DNA from: Flavobacteriales bacterium
Lineage (GTDB): Bacteria; Bacteroidota; Bacteroidia; Flavobacteriales; Flavobacteriaceae
Direction: 5' to 3'
Length of the DNA stretch: 28,129 nt
Assembly (NCBI GenBank): GCA_027003085.1
Contig: JALWYR010000023.1
Location: 1-28,129 of the forward strand
Below are positions 7,586 through 15,873 of this stretch, piece after piece. The number at the start of each line of letters is the position of its first letter. The first letter of the stretch is position 1. The notes under the pieces were generated by a model, which worked only from the letters and a program-made list of their open reading frames with translations, did not search any database and was not told the DNA's origin. A program made the translations under genes and the position numbers.

Positions 7586-7974
7586 AACCACAGAGTCGCA
7601 CGGAGTCCGGCACAGCGTTGCACGGAGTTTTAATTCCTTTCCACTATTGTAAACATTGAAGAATATTGCTACTTTGCAAGCCGGCCTAATCTTACAAAAA
7701 ATTATCCCTCTGTGTTATTCTGTGAAAAAAACTCTGAGTCCTCTGTGGTTTATAAAATTTAACCACAGAGTCGCACAGAGTACGGCACAGAGTCGTGCAG
7801 AGTTTTATTCCTTTCCACTACTGTAAACATTAAAGGACATCGCCGATTTGTAACTCGGTGAAATTTTGAAAAAATATCTCTCTGTGTTACTCTGTGAAAT
7901 ATAACTCTGCGTCCTCTGTGGTTTTTTATAAATTTTACCACAGCGTTACACGGAGTCCGGTACAGAGTTTTTTT
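7586..7974. repeat. 175-bp tandem intergenic repeat made of CACAGAG-type heptamers
   Basis: Units begin at 7586 and 7761 and a third, truncated unit at 7936, a spacing of exactly 175 bp. Each full unit opens with AACCACAGAG and closes with CTCTGTGGTT (7741-7750 and 7916-7922 onward), so each unit is itself an imperfect inverted repeat. The left arm carries four degenerate copies of CACRGMG at 7589, 7599, 7611 and 7621 (steps 10, 12, 10), and the right arm carries the reverse complement. The centre (for example CCTTTCCACTA and TGTAAACATT) is shared but more diverged. The array lies between the divergent umuD and recG genes. It is non-coding; short frames across it are artefacts of the repeat. 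Mobility or an RNA product is not shown. Confidence 0.85.
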
Positions 7975-8022
7975 TTTCGATAATGAACAACTTAGATTTT
8001 TCGCTCAATTTACACTGCGCTT

Positions 8023-8060
8023 ACAGGCGGTAAAATAATGCCTGTTTTTTGTTATCTTTC
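8023..8060 (+). promoter_or_regulatory. recG leader: hairpin with T run and -7-like box
   Basis: ACAGGC (8023-8028) and GCCTGT (8040-8045) form a perfect 6-bp dyad with an 11-nt loop, followed by a T run to 8050. It looks like a small intrinsic terminator for any transcript entering from the repeat region. TATCTTTC (8053-8060) follows immediately, one base from TAnnTTTG and 5 nt before the recG ATG, so a recG transcript from it would be nearly leaderless. Confidence 0.35.
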
Positions 8061-8065
8061 GGGCT

Positions 8066-10174
8066 ATGGAAACCCATCCGGTTTGGTTACAACCCGTTAA
8101 GTTTCTCAAAGGCGTAGGGCCCGCCCGGGCCGCCTTGCTCGAAAAGGAATTGGGCATTGTTACGGTGCACGATTTGTTGCACCTGTTTCCCAATCGCTAT
8201 GTGGATCGTAGCAAGGTTTACCGCATCAACGAACTGCAATGGGCCCCCGCCGATGTGCAGGTTTACGGAAAAATCGCTTCCTACCGCATCGAAGGAAGTG
8301 GTAAAACAAAGCGATTGGTGGCCGTGCTCGAAGATGGCGATGCCGCCCTGGAATTGGTATGGTTCAGAAATTACGGCTGGGTAAAAGAGAAATTCCCGCC
8401 CGGCACGCCCGTGGTGGTTTACGGGAAGTTGAATTGGTTCGGCAAGCGGGTGAGTATGGTGCATCCCGAAACCGAAACGGCCGAAAGTTTTAAGCAACGG
8501 GGTTATTTGGGATTGGTTCCCGTGTATCCGTCCACCGAAAAACTGACCAAGCGCGGAGTAACCAACAAGGTGTTCCGGCAAATTATGTTCGACGCCTTCC
8601 AAAATCCGGCCATACGTTTTTCGGAAACCCTGCCCGGTTGGATGCTTCGCGACTATCAACTCACCGGCAAAGACGAAGCCATGCGCAGCGTGCATTTTCC
8701 CAAGGATATGAACAGCTTGTCGCGGGCACAATACCGGCTAAAATTCGAAGAATTATTTTTCCTGCAACTGCAATTGCTTTACAAAAACCGTTACCGCAAG
8801 ACCAAAATCAAGGGGCATGTGTTCCAAAAAGTGGGTGATTACTTCAACAAGTTTTACAAAGAAGTGCTCCCTTTCGACCTGACCGGCGCCCAAAAACGTG
8901 TGGTGCGCGAAATACGTCGCGACCTGCGTTCGGGCACGCAGATGAACCGCTTGCTCCAAGGCGATGTGGGAAGCGGAAAAACCGTGGTGGCTATGCTTTC
9001 GATGCTTTTGGCGGTGGACAACGGATTTCAGGCGGCCATGCTGGCGCCTACCGAAATATTGGCCACCCAACATTTCCAAAACCTGAAAAAATGGGCCGAT
9101 GCTTTGGGGATTCAAATCGGCTTGCTCACGGGTTCCACCAAAAAATCCGAGCGTAAAATCTTGCTGAACGACCTGCAAAGCGGCCGCTTGCATATCCTGG
9201 TGGGCACTCATGCTTTGTTGGAAGACAACGTGCAATTCCGCAACCTGGGATTGACGGTAATCGACGAACAGCATCGTTTCGGCGTGGCACAGCGGGCCAA
9301 AATGTGGAAGAAAAACCAAATTCCGCCGCACATGCTCATTATGACGGCCACCCCCATTCCGCGCACCTTGGCCATGAGTCATTACGGGGATTTGGATGTT
9401 TCGGTGATCGACGAATTGCCGCCCGGACGCAAGCCGGTGGAAACGCATCACCTTTATGCACGCGAGGCACAGAAGGCCTACAATTTTGTCCGCCGTCAAG
9501 TGAAGGCGGGCAGGCAGGCCTACATCGTTTTTCCGCTCATCGAAGAAAGCAAGGTGTTGGATTTGGAAAGTTTAATGGAAGGATACGACCGGCTTGCCCA
9601 GCAGTTTGTTCCTTCGGGCATTCGTATGGGTATGGTGCACGGGGCCATGAAGCCCGCCGAGAAAGAAGCGGTGATGCAGGCCTTCAAGCGGGGCGACATC
9701 GATGTTTTGGTCTCCACCACCGTCATCGAGGTTGGCGTGGACGTGCCCAATGCCACGGTGATGATTATCGAAAGTGCGCAACGCTTCGGGCTGAGTCAGT
9801 TGCATCAATTGCGCGGCCGTGTGGGCCGTGGTGCCGACAAGTCCTACTGCATCCTGATTACCGACGGCAAACTGTCGGAAGAAGCCCGTACACGCATCCG
9901 CACCATGATCGAGACCAACGACGGGTTTCGCATAGCCGAAGCGGATTTACGCCTGCGCGGCCCGGGCAACATCATGGGCACGCAGCAGAGTGGAATGATG
10001 CGGCTCAAAATCGCCGACCTGGTCAAGGACGGGCTTTTGATGCAGCGGGCGCGCAATGCAGCTGCGCGGTTTTTGGAAAAAGATCCGGGTATGCAATTAC
10101 CCGAACATCAAACCACAGTCAGGATTTTCAAGGAGAATTTCCGCAAGGCGGGTTTTTGGAATTTTATCGGATGA
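8066..10174 (+). CDS. recG: ATP-dependent DNA helicase RecG
   Basis: RecG remodels stalled replication forks and branch-migrates Holliday junctions. The 702-residue protein has the usual length. An N-terminal wedge/OB domain (about 1-265) contains the helix-hairpin-helix-like stretch FLKGVGPARA. The helicase core follows, with Walker A GDVGSGKT at 299-306, the DEQH box at 400-403, motif III MTATPIPRTLAM near 426-437, and the C-terminal motif QLRGRVGRG. The ATG at 8066 gives the standard METHPVWLQPVKFLKGVGP start. It is divergent from umuDC across the repeat region and only 22 nt before the next gene, so that gene could be read from the recG promoter. Confidence 0.96.
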   Translation: METHPVWLQPVKFLKGVGPARAALLEKELGIVTVHDLLHLFPNRYVDRSKVYRINELQWAPADVQVYGKIASYRIEGSGKTKRLVAVLEDGDAALELVWFRNYGWVKEKFPPGTPVVVYGKLNWFGKRVSMVHPETETAESFKQRGYLGLVPVYPSTEKLTKRGVTNKVFRQIMFDAFQNPAIRFSETLPGWMLRDYQLTGKDEAMRSVHFPKDMNSLSRAQYRLKFEELFFLQLQLLYKNRYRKTKIKGHVFQKVGDYFNKFYKEVLPFDLTGAQKRVVREIRRDLRSGTQMNRLLQGDVGSGKTVVAMLSMLLAVDNGFQAAMLAPTEILATQHFQNLKKWADALGIQIGLLTGSTKKSERKILLNDLQSGRLHILVGTHALLEDNVQFRNLGLTVIDEQHRFGVAQRAKMWKKNQIPPHMLIMTATPIPRTLAMSHYGDLDVSVIDELPPGRKPVETHHLYAREAQKAYNFVRRQVKAGRQAYIVFPLIEESKVLDLESLMEGYDRLAQQFVPSGIRMGMVHGAMKPAEKEAVMQAFKRGDIDVLVSTTVIEVGVDVPNATVMIIESAQRFGLSQLHQLRGRVGRGADKSYCILITDGKLSEEARTRIRTMIETNDGFRIAEADLRLRGPGNIMGTQQSGMMRLKIADLVKDGLLMQRARNAAARFLEKDPGMQLPEHQTTVRIFKENFRKAGFWNFIG

Positions 10175-10196
10175 AAAATAAGACTAACTCCATGTT

Positions 10197-11909
10197 ATGA
10201 AAAAAATATTGTTTTTACTCGTACTTGCCTTGTACATTCCGGTAGTTAAGGCACAAAAGGTTGAAAAGTTTTCTTGGCAAGACATTCACATGTATGTGGA
10301 TTCCCTGCGGATGTTGCATCAAGATAGCATGGCGTTGGCTGTGGTTGATGGTCTTTTGAGTCGTAAGAATAAAATTATAACCAAAGCAAACAGACTTCGC
10401 CTACTTTGGCTAAAAGCCCGTGTATTGCGGTCGATGGGGAAGCTTAACCAAGCGATGAAAGTTTTGGACAATGCAATGGCGCAGAACGTTCAAGCAGACG
10501 GGCTTGCGGGTGATTTGTGGTTGGAAAAAGCTAAAATATACAGGGAAATAGGCAAAAAGGAGTTGGCGGGAAAGTCGCTGAACAAAGCTTTAATAGTGTT
10601 TAAAAAATCCGGTAATGTGAATGGATTTATCAGAACACGTATTTTGCAAAATATCATTAGTTTGGAAAGTGGATCGGTGCATGCTGCATTGGATAGTTTA
10701 AAAGAAATTGAAGGTGAAATAACATTTGTTGTAGATAGTTCCTTATCAAAGGAGTTAAATTTTGCGTTGGCTTATGCATATTTCCGTTTCGGAGCCTACG
10801 ATGATGCAAAAAAATATTTTTTTAAGACTTTGCAGTTTACACCTTCGCGGGATTTGTTTTACCGTAATATGCTATGGACTAATTTGGGGACCATTTACCA
10901 ACGATTGGGCCGGGCGGATTCGGCTTGTTATTATCAACGTTTAGCGGCCAAATCGGCATTAATCTCAAAGGATTATTATTTATTACCCACATTGTATTAT
11001 AACTTGGCCACTTTAAAATTAGGGCAACAAGATTTGGATTCCACGGATTTTTATGCCCGAAGAGGTGTTTTTTGGTCCAAAAGATTAAAACGATACGACC
11101 GTTGGATAATGAATTTACAACTATTGGCAGCAGTGGATTCAATACGTGGGAATACTACCGGGCAATTGAAAGGTTGGAAACAGATTGCCTTTTTAAAAGA
11201 TTCTATGTTGGCTAATGAACGGGAACGGATTAGTAAGGAAATAGCCGATCATTATAATTCTTTGAAAAAAGATGAGATTATTGCTTTGCAAAAGAAAAAT
11301 TTAAAAACCGCCCGTCAAAAATCCCTTATTCAAAATATCTTAATTTTTGCAGGATTTTTATTGCTGATATTGTTGATCATTTGGTTGCGAACATACCGGA
11401 ATTTGTGGAAGAAGAAGGATGAGATTTGGCGCTTTGAACAAGAACGAACCCGTTATTTAATCCGTCAAAAAAATAAGGAACTTACATCCATTGCATTATT
11501 AGCCGAACAAAAAGCCCGGTTTGTAGATGACCTATACAAACGGTTGGTTAATATTGATAAACACTCCACCGGAGCCAAGGACCAAATCAAACGTATTATA
11601 CGAGAGATAAAAGCCACACAAAACCTCCAACGCGATATAGAATTGTTTTTCGAAAAATTTGCACAGGCTCATCCTGATTTTATTTCCGGTTTGAAAAAAC
11701 GTTTTCCGCAATTGAGCAGTTCCGAAATACGTTTACTTTCTTATATCCATGTGGGCATGAGTAATAAACAAATTGCGGTTATGCAAAATGTAACGCTTTC
11801 AGCCGTGCATAAGATGCGTTATCGCATCAAAAAAAAATTGGGCTTACCGCGAAACGAATCACTGGATGATTTTGTCCGGAAAATATCCCAGGAAAGCGCC
11901 AGTGATTGA
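10197..11909 (+). CDS. Membrane-bound TPR protein with C-terminal LuxR-type HTH
   Basis: This 570-residue protein has a signal peptide (MKKILFLLVLALYIPVVKAQ), then an alpha-helical region to about residue 345 whose spacing suggests tetratricopeptide repeats (for example AYFRFGAYDDAKKYFFKTLQ). A single transmembrane helix follows at about 378-396 (ILIFAGFLLLILLIIW), then a charged coiled coil, and a C-terminal LuxR/GerE-like helix-turn-helix at about 501-562 with LSSSEIRLLSYIHVGMSNKQ and a basic recognition-helix region. This order is a known Bacteroidota type: a periplasmic sensor part joined to a cytosolic DNA-binding domain, with no kinase or receiver domain. Ligand and targets are unknown. 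It stands just upstream of two T9SS exoprotein genes, which makes them candidate targets. Base composition is AT-richer than in recG. Confidence 0.82.
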   Translation: MKKILFLLVLALYIPVVKAQKVEKFSWQDIHMYVDSLRMLHQDSMALAVVDGLLSRKNKIITKANRLRLLWLKARVLRSMGKLNQAMKVLDNAMAQNVQADGLAGDLWLEKAKIYREIGKKELAGKSLNKALIVFKKSGNVNGFIRTRILQNIISLESGSVHAALDSLKEIEGEITFVVDSSLSKELNFALAYAYFRFGAYDDAKKYFFKTLQFTPSRDLFYRNMLWTNLGTIYQRLGRADSACYYQRLAAKSALISKDYYLLPTLYYNLATLKLGQQDLDSTDFYARRGVFWSKRLKRYDRWIMNLQLLAAVDSIRGNTTGQLKGWKQIAFLKDSMLANERERISKEIADHYNSLKKDEIIALQKKNLKTARQKSLIQNILIFAGFLLLILLIIWLRTYRNLWKKKDEIWRFEQERTRYLIRQKNKELTSIALLAEQKARFVDDLYKRLVNIDKHSTGAKDQIKRIIREIKATQNLQRDIELFFEKFAQAHPDFISGLKKRFPQLSSSEIRLLSYIHVGMSNKQIAVMQNVTLSAVHKMRYRIKKKLGLPRNESLDDFVRKISQESASD

Positions 11910-11919
11910 TTTGATGACC

Positions 11920-11940
11920 TTTGTCCAATATTTGTCCAAT
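11920..11940. repeat. Direct repeat TTTGTCCAAT, two copies
   Basis: Two identical 10-mers at 11920-11929 and 11931-11940 are separated by one base, so they repeat every 11 bp, about one helical turn. They lie directly after the regulator stop codon and about 70 bp before the next start codon, as an activator site might. Confidence 0.6.
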
Positions 11941-11961
11941 GGAGGATTTCTGTATTTTTCA

Positions 11962-12001
11962 ATTTTTGGTTGGAAATATTGATACTTTTACAACCAAAAA
12001 T
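11962..12001. promoter_or_regulatory. 11-bp inverted repeat around a -7-like box
   Basis: ATTTTTGGTTG (11962-11972) and CAACCAAAAAT (11991-12001) are perfect reverse complements with an 18-bp spacer. The spacer ends in TACTTTTA (11983-11990), one base from TAnnTTTG, and the start codon is at 12010. There is no T tract beyond the stem, so an operator that overlaps the promoter is more likely than a terminator. Confidence 0.6.
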
Positions 12002-12009
12002 CAATCTAC

Positions 12010-15000
12010 ATGAGCAAAAGTGTATTTTTTTCCGTTTTTTGGAGCATTTTATTTGTTTGGAATTTTTATGCACAATCGTGGAAAGATTTAGCCAAAGACA
12101 AAAGAATTAATTTCTATGATGTGGTGCATTATGCAGAAATGCAGTTTAAGGCCGAAGGTATTAGGCCAAATGGCTTAGGAGAATCGGAATACAACGAATT
12201 TTTAAGGTGGCGATATTTGAATGAATACAAATATTATCCAACGGGCGACAGGACAAAGGAAGACCCGTTGTTTTTGAAACATGCATGGGAGGGATACCTA
12301 CACCAAACACCCGGAATATATCTTCGTCCCATTAATACAACCGGCTGGGAAGAATTGGGGCCGCGTACTATCGATTCGATAACCTGGCATTATTCGGCAG
12401 GTCTTGGCCGGGTAACCGACATATATTCGCTAACACCCGATACATTATTTCTTACTTCCGAAGCCGGAGGTTTATGGAAATCTACTGACGGCGGCCAGAC
12501 TTGGTCGCCCAAATCGGATGTACTTATTGCATCGGGCGCACATGCTATTGCTGTAAATCCTTTCAATCACAATAAAATGTATATGGACGTACGCAATCCG
12601 GGCAATTATTATTCCTATGGTGTGTATCGTTCGGACGACGGAGGTGAAACCTGGTATGAATCGAACTTTAATCCTGCCAATGTGGGCTATGGTGGCTTGG
12701 GAGATGACTTCTCGATTTTTACTATCCGTTGCCACCCCTTTATCGATAGTTTGATTTTTATAGGGACCAACCGGGGTTTATATATTTCGCATGACGATTT
12801 ACAGACTTGGACGCGCATCTATACGATATTTGATAACACCAGCTATGCGGAAATTTACAGCATTGCATTTCATCCAACGGACACAAACACGGTGTATATT
12901 GTTGACGACGTTTGGAATGCTGACAGGAGTAAAATTTATATTTCGCATGATTTAGGACAAACCTGGAATACTTCAAATCAGTTGATAGACGGCAATAATG
13001 ACCCGAATGATAAGGCATTATTTTTGGACACCAGCCCCGATTGCCCCGATTGCGTTTTTGCCGCCTCCGATAAAGGAGTATGGAAGTCTACCGACCAAGG
13101 ACAAAATTTTACGTTTTTGGCCAAACCTAATATGTCTTTTTATACCGGATTTGCCGTAAACAAAAATGATGCCGATAATATGATTTACGGCTATGTCGAT
13201 ATTATGGCTACCAACGACGGCGGCATCAATTGGCAGCAAGTAACCCATTGGTCGCTTGGTAATACCAACGGGGGATACAACAGCAGTAATTTCATGCAGG
13301 AATTGCTTCATGCCACAGATTATGTGCATGCCGATTTACATCCGGCCAAGTATCAAAACGGCAGTTTTTATATTGGTACCGACGGATTTATGTGCAAAAG
13401 TTCCGATGGTGGGAATAATTGGGAAATTCTAAGTTTCGGCACGGGAATCAGGGAAAATTACCGTTTGGGACTTTGCCAAGGTAACCGTGAAGTAATTATG
13501 AATGGCTCACAGGATAACGGAGGAAGTTACCGTTGCGAAGACGGTTGGGTGGAGATTACCGGTGGCGATGGTATGGAATCCGTTGTAATACCATTGAATG
13601 ACAAGGCTTTTATAGGTAGCTATCAATTCGGTAGCATCTATCGAACTTTTGACGGAGGAATTGATGTGCAAGGAATTACTCCTGCTGGCTCCGACCAAGC
13701 CTATTGGGTGGCTCCTTTGGCCTTTGACCCCAAAAATCAAATGACTATTTATAGTTTTCGCAAGGGGGTTTGGAAAAGTGAGGATTTCGGTGATACCTGG
13801 ACAAAGTTGAGTGCAGATATTTTCGGCTCGAATTCATGGGACAATATTCATAATGCCGAAATAGCCCGCAACAACACACAAATTATGGCTGTTTCAAACT
13901 ACGAGCATATCAAGAAATCCACCGATGGAGGTGTAACATTTACCGATATTCAAAACGGACTTCCCAACTATTTTATCCGTGATATTGCCTTTGCTCCGCA
14001 TGATGATAATGTAATGTTGGTAACCTATGCCGAACTGTTCCATCCTGCCGAAAAAATATTCATATCGACCAATGGCGGGAATAGTTGGCAAAACATTACC
14101 TATAATTTGAATAATATTCCGGTACACAATGTAGTGGTAGATCACACACCCGAACATCGCATATATGCCGGTACGGAGTTGGGTGTATTTTATAAGAATT
14201 TTAATGACACCACTTGGTTGCCACTTCAAAATGGCATGCCCAAAGTAAAAATTGCCGAATTGGAAATTAATGAAGCAAGTAACGAACTTTTTGCCTCCAC
14301 CTGGGGAAGAGGATTATGGCGAATCAAAATTCCCGGCAGGGAAAATTATCCCGAAATAGCAAAGATAAATATCTCTAACCCGCCTACTTTGAGCATGCCA
14401 AAAGAAACCATGGAACAATATGTAACTGCCTATATTAATTATTCGGGGTCCTTAAATTCGGTAAAAGTCAAATATTCTCTCAATAGCTATGATATGGCTC
14501 AAAGCATGAATATGTCGCTTGTTTCCGGCAACAGATGGGTGTCGGACGAGCCTTTGCCGGATGGGAATGCAGGTGATAAGATTTATTTCCTTGTCGAAGC
14601 CGTAGGTGCCAATAACGATACCACCCGTACATATGCTTACATGTACACATTGCGTCCGTTTGAATATTGCGATGCTTCCGGTTCAACCAATCCCACGGAC
14701 TTGTATATTACCGAAACCAAGATCACGGACACTTTCAACAACCAAGTTGTTTTGGATAACACCACGGCCAATGATCTGTATCACTACTACGATTTGCCGG
14801 TTACGGATTTAATCGCCGGAGCCACATATCAAATTTACGTTTCTTCCACTCCGGTGTGGCATGAAAACGATTATGCCGTTTGGATAGATTATAACCACGA
14901 TGCTGAATTTACCGATGATGAACGTGTTGTATTTGCACCTGACAATGATGGATCTGTTCAAGTCAATTTTACGGTTCCAAGCTCGGCACAGAAAAATCAA

Positions 15001-15807
15001 ATTTTACGTATGCGTGTACGTTTAGGTAATCATGGAACCGATCCACAAGCATGTGGAACGGCCTTTGGCGAAGTGGAAGACTATGCTGTCAAGATTGTTA
15101 CCGATACTATTTCGCCGGTACCCCATGTGAACCCGCTTCCTGATATTCAGTCGGAATGTCCCATAAACACACTTACTCCGCCAACCGCAAATGACAATGT
15201 GGATGGCACAATTACCGCCACAACCAATGTCAATTTGCCTATCAACACCCCCGGAACTACTACGGTAACCTGGACCTACACAGATGCGGCCGGTAACACT
15301 ACCACCCAAACGCAAAATGTAATTTATACACCCATTGATAATACCGTTTCTCAAAACGGATATACTTTAACAGTCAATGCCTCGGGCACACAATATACCT
15401 ACCAATGGGGTGATTGTAGCAATGGCTTTGCTCCGGTTCCGGGGGCTACCGAACAAAACTTTACCCCCACACAGGACGGATATTATGCCGTTCAAATAAG
15501 CAACGGGGAGTGTACGGTAACGTCCGATTGTATTCATGTTACCGGCTTAAAAAATATCCTTTTGACCCGCTACGGGATATCTATTTATCCTAATCCTACA
15601 CCTAACATGATAAGTATCCGGTTTACAGGAAAATATCAAACGGCCGATGGCTCATTGTTTGATTTTTCGGGAAAATTAATTGAACATCGCATTTTCACTG
15701 GCCCGGAAGCCATTTTGGATATGACCCGTTTTGCACCGGGAGTTTATTGGCTGAATTTGCAAATAAACGACAACAAAATGAGTATACGGCTCATAAAGCG
15801 ACCATAA
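12010..15807 (+). CDS. Very large T9SS-secreted Asp-box propeller protein
   Basis: This 1265-residue surface or secreted protein starts with a signal peptide (cleavage probably after FYAQ). Residues about 115-775 are built of sialidase/sortilin-type propeller repeats with some eleven Asp-box-like motifs (KSTDGGQTW, RSDDGGETW, ISHDLGQTW, ATNDGGINW, KSEDFGDTW and others). This fits one or two beta propellers, as in VPS10-like bacterial exoproteins. A GEVED domain follows near 915-1030 (ending CGTAFGEVEDYAV), then a HYR/Ig-like module near 1037-1110 (TVTWTYTDAAGN). The C-terminal T9SS sorting domain runs from about 1187, with IYPNPTPN and a final ARFAPGVYWLNL-like strand set. No glycosidase active-site set was identified, so adhesion or binding is as likely as catalysis. 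A strong terminator follows. Confidence 0.88.
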   Translation: MSKSVFFSVFWSILFVWNFYAQSWKDLAKDKRINFYDVVHYAEMQFKAEGIRPNGLGESEYNEFLRWRYLNEYKYYPTGDRTKEDPLFLKHAWEGYLHQTPGIYLRPINTTGWEELGPRTIDSITWHYSAGLGRVTDIYSLTPDTLFLTSEAGGLWKSTDGGQTWSPKSDVLIASGAHAIAVNPFNHNKMYMDVRNPGNYYSYGVYRSDDGGETWYESNFNPANVGYGGLGDDFSIFTIRCHPFIDSLIFIGTNRGLYISHDDLQTWTRIYTIFDNTSYAEIYSIAFHPTDTNTVYIVDDVWNADRSKIYISHDLGQTWNTSNQLIDGNNDPNDKALFLDTSPDCPDCVFAASDKGVWKSTDQGQNFTFLAKPNMSFYTGFAVNKNDADNMIYGYVDIMATNDGGINWQQVTHWSLGNTNGGYNSSNFMQELLHATDYVHADLHPAKYQNGSFYIGTDGFMCKSSDGGNNWEILSFGTGIRENYRLGLCQGNREVIMNGSQDNGGSYRCEDGWVEITGGDGMESVVIPLNDKAFIGSYQFGSIYRTFDGGIDVQGITPAGSDQAYWVAPLAFDPKNQMTIYSFRKGVWKSEDFGDTWTKLSADIFGSNSWDNIHNAEIARNNTQIMAVSNYEHIKKSTDGGVTFTDIQNGLPNYFIRDIAFAPHDDNVMLVTYAELFHPAEKIFISTNGGNSWQNITYNLNNIPVHNVVVDHTPEHRIYAGTELGVFYKNFNDTTWLPLQNGMPKVKIAELEINEASNELFASTWGRGLWRIKIPGRENYPEIAKINISNPPTLSMPKETMEQYVTAYINYSGSLNSVKVKYSLNSYDMAQSMNMSLVSGNRWVSDEPLPDGNAGDKIYFLVEAVGANNDTTRTYAYMYTLRPFEYCDASGSTNPTDLYITETKITDTFNNQVVLDNTTANDLYHYYDLPVTDLIAGATYQIYVSSTPVWHENDYAVWIDYNHDAEFTDDERVVFAPDNDGSVQVNFTVPSSAQKNQILRMRVRLGNHGTDPQACGTAFGEVEDYAVKIVTDTISPVPHVNPLPDIQSECPINTLTPPTANDNVDGTITATTNVNLPINTPGTTTVTWTYTDAAGNTTTQTQNVIYTPIDNTVSQNGYTLTVNASGTQYTYQWGDCSNGFAPVPGATEQNFTPTQDGYYAVQISNGECTVTSDCIHVTGLKNILLTRYGISIYPNPTPNMISIRFTGKYQTADGSLFDFSGKLIEHRIFTGPEAILDMTRFAPGVYWLNLQINDNKMSIRLIKRP

Positions 15808-15819
15808 GGTTTTTGTTTG

Positions 15820-15858
15820 AAGAACAGGTTTACCATGTGTAAATCTGTTCTTTTTTTT
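15820..15858 (+). terminator. Strong intrinsic terminator after the Asp-box protein
   Basis: A 14-bp stem with one G-T pair (15820-15833 with 15839-15852) and the loop CATGT runs directly into eight T residues. It separates the two T9SS genes and shows that the ATGs at 15817 and 15835 are not real starts. Confidence 0.88.
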
Positions 15859-15873
15859 GATAAAAAGAGGCTT

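Larger units (their letters stand above)
7468..8065. other. 598-bp divergent intergenic region (umuD / recG)
   Basis: This is the only gene-free stretch over 300 bases in the window. It holds a possible umuD promoter near 7500, the 175-bp tandem repeats from 7586 to about 7974, and a hairpin with a T run plus a -7-like box in front of recG. A TTG followed 20 nt later by TACTTTG inside the first repeat unit (about 7647-7676) resembles a plus-strand promoter; the second unit has lost it (CGATTTG). I see no RNA gene that I can name. Confidence 0.7.

Noticed and set aside
7759..7941. Minus-strand ORF of 60 codons in the repeat region
   Set aside because: It lies wholly inside the tandem repeat and its sequence is set by the CACAGAG heptamers; no protein likeness.
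7586..7974. CRISPR array
   Set aside because: The repeats are 175 bp long units with internal inverted arms and diverged copies, not short identical repeats with unique spacers of equal size, and no cas gene is near.
15817..15873. Upstream start for the second T9SS protein
   Set aside because: The extra 19 codons coincide with a strong terminator and would mask the signal peptide; the ATG at 15874 is preferred.
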